Assembly: GCA_017473705.1 (NCBI GenBank)
Contig: JAFUJQ010000014.1
Location: 26,403 to 90,402 of the forward strand
Origin: Bacteroidales bacterium
Lineage (GTDB): Bacteria > Bacteroidota > Bacteroidia > Bacteroidales > UBA932
Reading direction: 5' to 3'
Length of the DNA stretch: 64,000 bases
Within the stretch, counting starts at the first letter, position 1. Each line of letters opens with the position of its first letter. The notes under the pieces were generated by a model. The model was not told the origin of the DNA, did no database searches, and saw only the letters and a list, made by a program, of their open reading frames with translations. This document shows, piece by piece, positions 16,078-24,158 of this stretch. Position numbers and translations under genes: made by a program.

Positions 16078-17352
16078 TCAATTATTTAGTTCGTTTACAA
16101 GTTTTACTCTTAAAATATTCAAGGCATTGGCTGCAAACCGTTCAATATTGCGTTTTCTGTCTCCTCTGAATTGCAGTCTGAAAGTCTCTGTGCCTTTTTG
16201 TGAACTGACTCCGATCCATACAGTGCCGACTGGTTTCTCATCGCTTCCTCCTCCCGGTCCGGCAATGCCTGAAGTCGCGACAGAATAGTCGGTGCCTGTA
16301 AGTTTTCTTACGCCTTCAGCCATGGAGGCTACGCATTCGCTGCTCACTGCTCCGTGCTTTACGATGATTTCTGGCGAAACACCAAGTACATCTGTCTTTA
16401 CACTGTTGGCATATGATACAACAGAGCCAAGATAATACTCGGATGATCCCGAAACGGAGGTCAGCATGGATGCAATCGATCCTCCGGTGCAAGATTCAGC
16501 TGTACTCACGGTCTTGCCGCAGGCTTTAAGGATCCTGCCTACGCACTGTTCCAGGGTATCATCCTGCTCTGAGTATATATAATTGCCTATAATCGACCTT
16601 AAAACAGCCAATTCCGCCTCTATACGCGCTTCTTCGACTTCCCTTACGCCTCCGTATATTGAAAGCCTCAGACGGACGCCTGTAAGCTGATTGGGGAGAT
16701 AGGCCAGATGTATGTCTTCAGGAAGGCTGTTTTCCCAGTTCTCTATCATCTTGGACAAGGCTGACTCTGCAAGGCCGAAAGTCATGATCGTTCTATGATA
16801 AATGTCAGATGTAGAGTGCTTTGAACGGATATCCTGCATGATGTCTTCAAGTGATCCAAGAGCCTCGAACGGCACTCCGGGCAGGGAATACAGTGTAGCT
16901 TTATGTCCGAATCTCTCCTCAGGGAAGTCAAAGACCATTATCGGAGCCGTACCCAGACGGTTTGGAATTACTGAACATGTATCAGGAACCACAGCCTGCG
17001 CCAGATTGATGTCCAGAACATCAAGCCCTCTGGCGCTCAGTATCCTGTGTATGATCTCCAGCTGTCTTTCATCTGTCTTGGTTCCAGATGCTCCGGAGAG
17101 TCTTCCCAAGGCTTCCTTTGTTATGTCATCTTTTGTCGGTCCGAGGCCGCCGGTCACGATAACTATGTTATTGTCAGCCAGTTCTGCCTGTAATGAGGAT
17201 ATTATAGCCTCTGATTCGTCGCCGATGGACAGCATCCTGGTCACCCGGATTCCAAGTGAATTAAGGGCCTGTGAAATATGAGATGAGTTGGTATCTACTA
17301 TCTGACCGATCAGAATCTCATCTCCGATAGTGCATATTGATGCAGTAGTCAT
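16078..17352 (-). CDS. cinA: CinA-like protein with nicotinamide-nucleotide amidohydrolase domain
   Basis: Two-domain CinA, 424 aa. The N-terminal MoaB/MogA-like (CinA/COG1058) domain shows TIGDEILIGQIVDTNS (9-24) and TGGLGPTKDD (about 67-76). The C-terminal PncC domain has STAESCTGG (about 277), SYANSVK and SGIAGPGGG (about 379), expected to deamidate nicotinamide mononucleotide in pyridine-nucleotide recycling. Full length and intact. It lies 9 bp after pyrD and is probably cotranscribed with it; both enzymes belong to nucleotide metabolism. Confidence 0.92.
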   Translation of the reverse strand: MTTASICTIGDEILIGQIVDTNSSHISQALNSLGIRVTRMLSIGDESEAIISSLQAELADNNIVIVTGGLGPTKDDITKEALGRLSGASGTKTDERQLEIIHRILSARGLDVLDINLAQAVVPDTCSVIPNRLGTAPIMVFDFPEERFGHKATLYSLPGVPFEALGSLEDIMQDIRSKHSTSDIYHRTIMTFGLAESALSKMIENWENSLPEDIHLAYLPNQLTGVRLRLSIYGGVREVEEARIEAELAVLRSIIGNYIYSEQDDTLEQCVGRILKACGKTVSTAESCTGGSIASMLTSVSGSSEYYLGSVVSYANSVKTDVLGVSPEIIVKHGAVSSECVASMAEGVRKLTGTDYSVATSGIAGPGGGSDEKPVGTVWIGVSSQKGTETFRLQFRGDRKRNIERFAANALNILRVKLVNELNN

Positions 17353-17361
17353 CGTAACTCC

Positions 17362-18399
17362 TTATTTTACAGTGTTTTCCAAGTGGGTGATGATGTCTTT
17401 GACAAGTCCTGGGCCCTCGTAGATGAAGCCGGAGTATATCTCTACAAGCGAAGCTCCCGCATCGATCATGGCCTGTGCATCCTTTCCTGACATGATGCCG
17501 CCGACTCCGATGATCGGAAGTCTTCCCTGTGATTTTGTATGGATATATCGTACAAGTTCAAGGTTTTTCTTGTGAACAGGTGCTCCCGACATGCCTCCAT
17601 TGCCGATTTCGTCGATCTTGCTTTGAGGAATCGTCAGACCGTCGCGGCTCCTTGTTGTATTGCCGGCAACAATTCCGTCTATTCCGGAACGCAGGCAGTA
17701 ATCTATGATGTCATCCATCTGCTCTCTTGCCAGATCCGGAGAAACCTTCAGCAATATCGGGCGATATGTATCGTAGTACCTTCTCAGATCCAGGAGTCTG
17801 TCGACAATGTCCGATAGGAACGAAATGTCCTGTAATGCGGTGAGTCCCACGACGTTAGGGCAAGATACGTTAACGACAAACATATCAACAAAATCATAAA
17901 GGAGGGCGAACGATGTCTCATAGTCTTTGGCCGCGTCTTCGTTTATGCTTGTGGTGTTCTTTGATATGTTGGCTGCAACGATCACCTCCGGACGCTCCTT
18001 CTTCAAGTGTTCTACGGCATTCTTTACGCCTTTGTTGTTGATGCCGAATCTGTTGATGATGGCCTTGTCCTGAGGCACTCTGAAGCATCTTGGCTTGGGA
18101 TTTCCGTCCTGAGGCTTCGGAGTCAGGGAGCCGATTTCCACGAATCCGAATCCATAGTCTGCCATGTCGTTATAGAATTCTCCATTCTTGTCCAAGCCAC
18201 CTGCCAGACCGACAGGGTTGGGGAAATTCAGCCCGAACACTTCGCGTGCAAGCTTTGGAGAGTCCTTTTTATAAATAGCTCTCATTATCGCTCTTGCCCC
18301 TGGGATATGTCGCAGGATGGTAAGAAGAGAGAATAAGAGATTATGGGCTGTTTCCGGATTGAATTGGAACAAGATGGGTTTGAGGATGTGCTTATACAT
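17362..18399 (-). CDS. pyrD: Dihydroorotate dehydrogenase, class 2
   Basis: Oxidises dihydroorotate to orotate with quinone as acceptor (FMN enzyme, pyrimidine synthesis). The 345-aa length and the hydrophobic N-terminal extension (ILFQFNPETAHNLLFSLLTIL, 10-30) are class-2 features for membrane and quinone binding. FMN-site motifs GLAGGLDKNG (64-73) and VGGIMSG (about 301) are present. The catalytic-base position reads NVSCPN with Cys180, where class-2 enzymes such as E. coli and human have Ser; Cys is the class-1 residue. A -7 element TATCTTTG lies at 18426-18419, about 20 bp before the start. Confidence 0.93.
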   Translation of the reverse strand: MYKHILKPILFQFNPETAHNLLFSLLTILRHIPGARAIMRAIYKKDSPKLAREVFGLNFPNPVGLAGGLDKNGEFYNDMADYGFGFVEIGSLTPKPQDGNPKPRCFRVPQDKAIINRFGINNKGVKNAVEHLKKERPEVIVAANISKNTTSINEDAAKDYETSFALLYDFVDMFVVNVSCPNVVGLTALQDISFLSDIVDRLLDLRRYYDTYRPILLKVSPDLAREQMDDIIDYCLRSGIDGIVAGNTTRSRDGLTIPQSKIDEIGNGGMSGAPVHKKNLELVRYIHTKSQGRLPIIGVGGIMSGKDAQAMIDAGASLVEIYSGFIYEGPGLVKDIITHLENTVK

Positions 18400-18418
18400 A
18401 TCTTACGCTATTATATAA

Positions 18419-18426
18419 CAAAGATA
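18419..18426 (-). promoter_or_regulatory. -7 element of the pyrD-cinA operon
   Basis: TATCTTTG on the minus strand, a perfect TAnnTTTG match 20 bp before the pyrD start. No TTG is seen at the expected -33 distance. Confidence 0.55.
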
Positions 18427-18458
18427 CTAAATACTGCTAAATACTGGATAGGAAAAAT

Positions 18459-18486
18459 AAATAAAAGTGGCACCTGGGCGCCACTT
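18459..18486 (-). terminator. Terminator after the XRE regulator gene
   Basis: AAGTGGC (18465-18471) and GCCACTT (18480-18486) form a stem that can extend to ten pairs with one G-U. Leftward it is followed by a T-rich run (TTATTTATTTTTCC). It separates the regulator gene from the pyrD promoter. Confidence 0.7.
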
Positions 18487-18490
18487 GCAT

Positions 18491-18946
18491 TTACATTTCC
18501 TGGAACGATCCATCGTCATATAAGATGATTATTTTGGATACAACTCTTTGTTTTACATTTTGTTGTATAATCTTACCTTGAGTATTGATGTCAATCGAGG
18601 GTGCAGTATTTTCTGTGGTGCTTGTAACGGGTGAGGGAATTTCGACGAGGGAATCCTCTTCTTCGTAGGCAAAAAGGCCTGGTTCGTCGACCAAGTCATT
18701 GGTTGGCGACTGAGTCTGCGTCTGGACTGACGTTGTCTCCTTGTACATCTTTCCTTTGCCGAGAATCAGCCACTCGATGTTCAGACTAGGGTAGTTATCC
18801 ATGATAGCCCTGATGAAATCATAGCTCGGGTTGTTTCGACCGGCGAGAACATGTGAAACGCTCGCGCGAACTACCTTGATTGTATCTGCGAATTGTGACT
18901 GAGAGATGTTTTCTGCTGCCAGAAACTGCTTAAGACGGGTGTTCAT
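18491..18946 (-). CDS. XRE-family transcriptional regulator
   Basis: A 151-aa DNA-binding protein. The N-terminal helix-turn-helix (residues 1-60; ISQSQFADTI then RASVSHVLAGRNNPSYDF) resembles Bacteroidota phage-repressor-like XRE proteins, including the LNIEWLILGKGKMYK ending of the domain. A low-complexity linker rich in Thr, Gln and acidic residues (about 70-120) leads to a conserved basic/aliphatic tail (VSKIIILYDDGSF). A longer reading from 18997 would begin within the promoter, so the ATG at 18946 is chosen. The DNA between its promoter and start carries two TGTTAC boxes, suggesting autoregulation. No phage genes are nearby. Confidence 0.87.
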   Translation of the reverse strand: MNTRLKQFLAAENISQSQFADTIKVVRASVSHVLAGRNNPSYDFIRAIMDNYPSLNIEWLILGKGKMYKETTSVQTQTQSPTNDLVDEPGLFAYEEEDSLVEIPSPVTSTTENTAPSIDINTQGKIIQQNVKQRVVSKIIILYDDGSFQEM

Positions 18947-18949
18947 AGT

Positions 18950-18997
18950 TGTTACGTTTGATGTTACAAAGTTAACAAGATGGATTGTAAAAAACAA
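18950..18997 (-). promoter_or_regulatory. Promoter and putative operator of the XRE regulator
   Basis: Minus strand: TTG at 18997-18995, 20-bp spacer, TAACTTTG at 18974-18967. Plus-strand boxes TGTTAC at 18950-18955 and TGTTACAAA at 18962-18970, 12 bp apart, cover the -7 element and the predicted transcription start. More copies lie upstream (see the spacer entry). Confidence 0.6.
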
Positions 18998-19420
18998 TAG
19001 CGCGTGTTGTGTAATCTTGTAACGGGTAGGGGATTACGAGGCTATAATATAGTAAATGTCTACTTTTAGTAATAGTATATAATTACCAGAGTATCAAATA
19101 TATAGCACTAAAAAATATATGTGTTTTGAGGACTTTTGCCTCGATATCTTGCAGAATCGCACAAGATTACAGTTCCATAATAATGCATTAGTGTAAGTAA
19201 AATGATTAAAAGTGCAGATTATCAGTATATTAGAAATCAATCAATATAAATATAAGAAAATTTTATATCACAAAAGTCACGTGTTACAAAACATAGATTC
19301 GAATCGGTGAAACTTTGTGCGAATGTTACAAATATTAATAACCGTGTCTATGGATGCTGATTTACTTTTGTGAATTACAAATGTTAACAGCGCTGATTTT
19401 CAGTTTTCGTGAGAATTGCG
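18998..19420. promoter_or_regulatory. AT-rich intergenic spacer with TGTTACAAA boxes
   Basis: No gene is seen in this long AT-rich spacer between the divergent regulator and queA-like genes. It contains TGTTACAAA at 19282-19290 and 19324-19332 (42 bp apart, four helical turns) and an inverted TGTAAC at 19018-19023. The same 9-mer overlaps the regulator promoter at 18962-18970. They are candidate operators for the XRE protein. Confidence 0.4.
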
Positions 19421-19428
19421 TATTTTTG
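19421..19428 (+). promoter_or_regulatory. -7 element of the queA-like gene
   Basis: TATTTTTG, a TAnnTTTG match. It shows that the in-frame codon at 19416 cannot be the translation start and supports the ATG at 19455. Confidence 0.55.
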
Positions 19429-19454
19429 TAAAAAATATATTTATAACGCAAATA

Positions 19455-20663
19455 ATGATTCCGGAGATCAACATATCAGATTATAATTATCCACTTCCTG
19501 ATGAGCGAATAGCCAAGTATCCTCTCGATCAGAGGGACCGCTCAATGCTACTCATCTATAATGAGGGAAACATATCGTCGTCAACATTCAATAATATATG
19601 CGGATATCTGCCTGAGGGGTATATGATGGTATTCAACGATACCAAGGTTGTTCCGGCAAGACTCCATTTTCAACGAGAGTCAGGCGCGCATATCGAGATA
19701 TTCTGCCTGGAACCTGTCTTGCCCGAAGAATATGTGTCGATGTTCTCATGTACGGACAGATGTTCTTGGAAGTGTATTGTCGGTAATGTCAAGAGGTGGA
19801 AGGGCGATACTTTGAGAGTATATAATCCGGAGAATGCCCCGCGTCTTGCTGAGATCGACTTGAAGGCGGATCTTGTTGAGAGAAACGGCGAGACTTCAAT
19901 TGTCGAATTTTCATGGAATGGTGGAGTCCCTTTCTCAGCTGTACTTGAGGCTTGCGGACAGGTTCCGATACCTCCGTATCTTAATAGAGACACCGAAGAA
20001 ATCGACCTGGAGAGATATCAGACTTTGTATGCCCGATATCGTGGTTCCGTTGCTGCGCCAACGGCTGGTCTCCATTTTACAGAGTCCGTAATGTCTTCTC
20101 TCAAGTCAAAGGACATATCGATTCAGACAGTGTGCCTTCATGTGGGTGCGGGTACATTCCTTCCTGTAAAGAGCGAAAGAGTGTCCGAGCATACAATGCA
20201 CAGAGAGCCCTTTGTCATAACATTGGACTTCATCAGGACTCTGATAACCAGGCTGGGGAAAGTGATAGCTGTAGGAACTACATCAGTAAGGACTCTGGAG
20301 TCGCTGTATTACCTTGGGGTAAGCTGCATTGAAAAGGGAGTGCCTGAAACTGTTGATCAGTGGGCTCCTTATTCGCGTGATTATGAATATACGACACTCC
20401 AGGCTCTGGAAGCTCTTGTCAGCTATATGGAAAGTAACGGTTTGAGTTCTCTCCAGACCGGAACCAGGATCATAATCGTGCCGGGCTTCAAGTTCAGGAT
20501 AGTTGATGTTCTTGTTACTAATTTCCATCAGCCGCAGAGTACGCTGCTTCTGCTTATTTCGGCGTTTGTCAACGGGGACTGGAAGAGGATATATGACTAT
20601 GCCCTTGCAAATGATTTCAGATTCCTCAGCTATGGCGACAGTTCGCTTCTGTTCAGAAGGTAG
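19455..20663 (+). CDS. queA: S-adenosylmethionine:tRNA ribosyltransferase-isomerase, QueA-like
   Basis: Predicted to transfer and isomerise the ribosyl part of SAM to preQ1-tRNA, giving epoxyqueuosine. The 402-aa protein is longer than usual QueA (about 340-360). Conserved blocks: FNDTKVVPARL (about 59), PTAGLHFT (about 202), HVGAGTF (about 226), GTTSVRTLES (about 277), VTNFHQPQSTLLLL (about 357) and FLSYGDSSLL at the C-terminus. The extra length is an insert of roughly 45 residues between GTTSVRTLES and the IIIVPGF segment. It could be a second, Bacteroidota-type QueA paralogue. Start chosen from the promoter position. Confidence 0.85.
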   Translation: MIPEINISDYNYPLPDERIAKYPLDQRDRSMLLIYNEGNISSSTFNNICGYLPEGYMMVFNDTKVVPARLHFQRESGAHIEIFCLEPVLPEEYVSMFSCTDRCSWKCIVGNVKRWKGDTLRVYNPENAPRLAEIDLKADLVERNGETSIVEFSWNGGVPFSAVLEACGQVPIPPYLNRDTEEIDLERYQTLYARYRGSVAAPTAGLHFTESVMSSLKSKDISIQTVCLHVGAGTFLPVKSERVSEHTMHREPFVITLDFIRTLITRLGKVIAVGTTSVRTLESLYYLGVSCIEKGVPETVDQWAPYSRDYEYTTLQALEALVSYMESNGLSSLQTGTRIIIVPGFKFRIVDVLVTNFHQPQSTLLLLISAFVNGDWKRIYDYALANDFRFLSYGDSSLLFRR

Positions 20664-20666
20664 CTG

Positions 20667-20697
20667 TTGGTTTATTGCGCTGTTTTTCTTACATTTG
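20667..20697 (+). promoter_or_regulatory. Promoter of the acyltransferase gene
   Basis: TTG at 20667-20669, 20-bp spacer, TACATTTG at 20690-20697; the start codon follows 24 bp after the -7 element. Confidence 0.65.
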
Positions 20698-20721
20698 CAT
20701 ATTGTACTAAATTTTTGACCT

Positions 20722-21894
20722 ATGGTAGATTTGACCGAATTCGAGAGCATCAGCCCGTACAATGATGCAGAAGCGGCAGAAGCGCTTAGCGCATTGGCTG
20801 AGTATCCTGTTGTAAACCAGGCGTCTCAGTATTTCTTCCCGGATGAGGCCCCTGATTTTCTTAAGAATCTTCTTAAGACCGTAAAGACTATTGATGATTT
20901 CCAGATTCTTGTCATGCAGAAGTTTGTCCGTTGGGTGCTTGAGCGTACGGCGCACAATTTCTCATATGACGGAGTCTCAAATATAGATCCACAGAAAAAG
21001 TTCCTTGCACTGTCAAACCACAGGGATATCATTCTTGATCCGGCTATAACACAGCTTATATTGTATACAAACGGTATTCCGTTTACAGAGATAGCTGTCG
21101 GTGACAATCTCATAACAAACAAGGCTATCGAATACCTTATCCGTTCTAATAGAATGATCAAGGTTGTACGTGGCATCTCTGCCCGTGAACTGTACCTGTC
21201 GTCTCAGATGCTTTCAAAGTATATCAGGCTCAACATCACAGAGCAGAGGAGCTCAATATGGCTTGCTCAGCGTCAGGGCCGTACAAAGAATGGCTACGAT
21301 GTGACTGAGCAGGGTCTTCTCAAGATGCTTGACATGAGTGGCCAGGCTGATTTCCAGACCAACTTCGAGGAGCTCAACATCATCCCTATGAGCATTTCAT
21401 ATGAATATGAGCCTTGCGACATTCTGAAGGCTCGCGAGATGGTGATATCACGAAAGCATAAATATGTCAAGGCTGAAGGAGAGGACTTCAACAGCATCAT
21501 GGTCGGTATCATGCAGCAGAAGGGAAACATCCACCTCAACATCGGAACTCCTCTGACGTCGGAAGAGATTGCAGCCGCGGCCAAGTGTGATAAAAATGAC
21601 AGGTATCAGCTGATCCGACATGCTGTAGACATCCGAGTAATCGAGGGGTATAAGTTATGGAAAAACAATTACATAGCCTACGATATCCTCAACCATTCAT
21701 TTAAGTATTCTGACAAATATTCATCTGAGGAAGCGCACCAGTTTGTCGCATATATGGAACATCAGCTTGACACTGTCGAACCGGAACTCAACAGGTCCGA
21801 TCTCAGAAAGCATTTCCTTGAAATATATGCCAATCCGGTATCGGCCAAGGAACTTCTGAAGAAGGAGAAGATTACGGGAGGAATCTTATTATAA
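20722..21894 (+). CDS. Glycerolipid acyltransferase family protein
   Basis: Predicted 1-acylglycerol-3-phosphate-type acyltransferase domain, 390 aa, likely acting on membrane lipids at the cytoplasmic face. The block LSNHRDIILDP (about 96-106) corresponds to motif I, although the spacing between His and the last Asp is five residues rather than the classic four. The long N-terminal region (1-85) and the C-terminal helical region (about 300-390) are typical of a Bacteroidota-specific group. No membrane helix is obvious. It is a single-gene unit with its own promoter and terminator. Confidence 0.75.
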   Translation: MVDLTEFESISPYNDAEAAEALSALAEYPVVNQASQYFFPDEAPDFLKNLLKTVKTIDDFQILVMQKFVRWVLERTAHNFSYDGVSNIDPQKKFLALSNHRDIILDPAITQLILYTNGIPFTEIAVGDNLITNKAIEYLIRSNRMIKVVRGISARELYLSSQMLSKYIRLNITEQRSSIWLAQRQGRTKNGYDVTEQGLLKMLDMSGQADFQTNFEELNIIPMSISYEYEPCDILKAREMVISRKHKYVKAEGEDFNSIMVGIMQQKGNIHLNIGTPLTSEEIAAAAKCDKNDRYQLIRHAVDIRVIEGYKLWKNNYIAYDILNHSFKYSDKYSSEEAHQFVAYMEHQLDTVEPELNRSDLRKHFLEIYANPVSAKELLKKEKITGGILL

Positions 21895-21933
21895 ATGAAA
21901 AGCGGACTTCACGATGAAGCCCGCTTTTCATTT
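21893..21933. terminator. Bidirectional terminator between convergent genes
   Basis: A 13-bp perfect stem (21893-21905 with 21921-21933), one mismatch, then four further pairs around a 5-nt loop (21911-21915). A-rich on one side and T-rich on the other, it can terminate in both directions. It overlaps the ends of the acyltransferase and mscS genes. Confidence 0.85.
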
Positions 21934-22852
21934 ATTTGTTTAATATATTCACATCCAGCTTAGGATATGGGAATTTGATACCCTTCTTAGGGAGCTGGTC
22001 GTATATTTGTGCGATAAAATCGTAGTTCACATCCCAGTAGTCCTCTGTTTTCACCCAGACCTTTATCACAAACTGAACACTGCTGTCTCTGAGGGCGTTG
22101 ATCGAAACAAACGGATCTGCTGCGCCTTCGGTTGCCGCAGTCAGTATCCTGCCGTCTGCCTTGATGATCTCATTCAAGGTTTCGCACACCTTGTCGGCCT
22201 GTGTTCCATATTCCACATCAACGGTCAGGTCGAGTCTGCGAAGAGGAAGGTGTGAGTAGTTGTTTATCGTGCCGTTCGCAATCACACCGTTTGGTATGAT
22301 GATGATCCTGTTGTCTGTAGTCCTCAGTTTCGTACTTGTGATGGATACCTCCTCTACAGTTCCGGAATATCCGCCGACTTCAACGAAGTCATCAGCCTTG
22401 AACGGCTTGAAGATGATGATCATTATACCGCCGGCAAAGTTCTGCACAGTACCGTTGAGAGCCATACCGATAGCCATTCCACCACCTGCAAGCAATGCTG
22501 CAATTGAAGTGGTGTCAATTCCTAATGCCCCGATAGTTATGATGATGAGCATTATCGTCATTGCAATGCTCACGATGCTTTGAATGAACGAAGCGATTGC
22601 TTCGTCGGTCTGTCTCTTCTCGAAAATTCTTGTAAGGATCTTCTTGATTTTCTTGATAAGCCATGCACCTATGAAGTAAATCACAAATGCAGCGATGACT
22701 TTCAGACCAAAAGCAACGGCGCTGTCGATGAGATCTTTGAGCAGTTCTGATGGTGGTGTTGTTGTCAGTTTTTCTGCTACGGCGACAATCTCGGCCTGAA
22801 CGGCATTAAGGGTATCCGCAGGCGCAGCTTGCAGTAATGTTGAAATTTTCAT
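21932..22852 (-). CDS. MscS-family mechanosensitive channel
   Basis: Small-conductance mechanosensitive channel homologue, 306 aa, inner membrane. Three membrane helices; the pore-lining TM3 is the Gly/Ala-rich AALLAGGGMAIGMALNGTVQNFAGG (about 118-142), continuing into the beta domain with DFVEVGGYSGTVEEV (about 154-168). About 45 residues precede TM1. It relieves osmotic pressure by releasing solutes. It starts 2 bp after the cysteate synthase gene and is the last gene of the long leftward operon; whether it passes sulfonates is speculation. Confidence 0.9.
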   Translation of the reverse strand: MKISTLLQAAPADTLNAVQAEIVAVAEKLTTTPPSELLKDLIDSAVAFGLKVIAAFVIYFIGAWLIKKIKKILTRIFEKRQTDEAIASFIQSIVSIAMTIMLIIITIGALGIDTTSIAALLAGGGMAIGMALNGTVQNFAGGIMIIIFKPFKADDFVEVGGYSGTVEEVSITSTKLRTTDNRIIIIPNGVIANGTINNYSHLPLRRLDLTVDVEYGTQADKVCETLNEIIKADGRILTAATEGAADPFVSINALRDSSVQFVIKVWVKTEDYWDVNYDFIAQIYDQLPKKGIKFPYPKLDVNILNK

Positions 22853-22854
22853 GT

Positions 22855-24141
22855 TCAGTATAACTTGTTGATTTCAGATATGATTTCTTCTGCCGGGAGC
22901 GCAGGGTCGAGCACAAGATGTGGCTTCGCATAAACGATCTCGCTTTCTGACTTCGCCCTTTCTTCTCCGCCGCCAGTTATGTTAAGCATTATTGTTTCCT
23001 CTTTCGCTACGACGCCGCATGAAACAGCCTGTGCAAGTGATGCAACTGCAACCGCAGCAGCATTGTGGATGTCAATCCCTTCAAGTTCGAGGAATCTTGC
23101 CTTCCACGTATGAAGTTCTTTGTTTGTAACCTTGAACATGTCTCCACCGGCATCTTCCATCGAGTCAAACAGGCCTCCTGCAAGTCCGTAAGGCGGCTTT
23201 CGGTTTGAAAGAACCTTTGCGTCTATGATTGCAGCAGCCTCGCGCGCCTGGTCCGGTGTCATGTCTACAAGACTTCTTGAATGCATTTTCCATGAATCAT
23301 ACATGATGGTGAACGGGGCGTTCTGAGACGGGTAAAGGCGCATCTTGTGAGTGCCGAATCTTCCGTCTTCAATGAGCCTGAGGTTGTTTTCCCATGCTGC
23401 AATTGTACCTGTTCCACTGCCTATGGCCTGGAAATATGCGTCCGGAATCCTTCCGATAGTTTCGACTGCAGAAAGGACAGTCGTTCCCATGCCGTCACGC
23501 CTTGCGACATTCTTGGCGCCTCCTTCAGCCATGAATCTGCTGTCTGTGCAGACCTTGTCAGAGAGGGCGATTGCGTCGAAGTAGTCAGATCCCTTAGGTG
23601 ATGCGATGATCTTGACGCAGTCATTCAGCGGCTTGGTGAACCACAAGGCGCTGATATTGTCCTCCGGTATGGAGATGAGGAGGGGAATGTTGTTGTCTGA
23701 GCATACTTTGGCAAAAGCCCTGGCTGTGTTGCCTGCAGATGCCACCACCAGCACTTTGCCAGTGTTCTCCGGGAGTCTTGCGCATACCGAGTATGCCTCG
23801 GTCTCCTTGAATGAGCATGTTTCCATCTTTGCTCCCTTCTCAGGCCAGTATCCTGAGAAGGTGACATACAGGTTATCCAGTCCCAGTTCTGCGGCAAGTG
23901 CCTCGCTCTTATATGTCACCGGGGCGCATGAGCCCTTGAGAGTCCTTCTGACCGGTAGCCAGTCTGCATATCTGTAGAATCCGTCGAGATCTTCTCGCGG
24001 ATTGAATCTCTTCTGTTCGTACTCGGCTCTTACAAGGCTCGGGCAGTCACACTGAGGATCAGCAAGGCTCCAGCCTGCATCTTCGAAGATATTGCCTGTT
24101 GCGCAGCATCTGAGCGCGTACTTTGTCGGTTTGAATGTCAT
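22855..24141 (-). CDS. Cysteate synthase
   Basis: PLP-dependent beta-replacement enzyme of the threonine-synthase fold that makes L-cysteate from O-phosphoserine and sulfite (EC 2.5.1.76). From memory of the Methanosarcina enzyme, the following blocks match it rather than threonine synthase: DWLPVRR (about 60), APVTYKSEALAAELGL (73-88), FSGYWPEKG (about 95), TCSFKETEA with the PLP lysine Lys112, ASAGNTARAF, AEGGAKNVARRDGMG and GSGTGT. The 428-aa protein has a Cys-rich N-terminus (RCC, CDC). In methanogens it feeds coenzyme M; in Bacteroidota cysteate is a precursor of sulfonolipids (capnine type). It lies 17 bp after the HdrD-like gene. Confidence 0.88.
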   Translation of the reverse strand: MTFKPTKYALRCCATGNIFEDAGWSLADPQCDCPSLVRAEYEQKRFNPREDLDGFYRYADWLPVRRTLKGSCAPVTYKSEALAAELGLDNLYVTFSGYWPEKGAKMETCSFKETEAYSVCARLPENTGKVLVVASAGNTARAFAKVCSDNNIPLLISIPEDNISALWFTKPLNDCVKIIASPKGSDYFDAIALSDKVCTDSRFMAEGGAKNVARRDGMGTTVLSAVETIGRIPDAYFQAIGSGTGTIAAWENNLRLIEDGRFGTHKMRLYPSQNAPFTIMYDSWKMHSRSLVDMTPDQAREAAAIIDAKVLSNRKPPYGLAGGLFDSMEDAGGDMFKVTNKELHTWKARFLELEGIDIHNAAAVAVASLAQAVSCGVVAKEETIMLNITGGGEERAKSESEIVYAKPHLVLDPALPAEEIISEINKLY

Positions 24142-24158
24142 ATGTATGGTTTTATTCG

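Noticed and set aside
22855-24141. Annotation as threonine synthase
   Set aside because: The DWLPVRR, APVTYKSEALA and SGYWPEKG blocks are those of cysteate synthase, and the whole length matches it.
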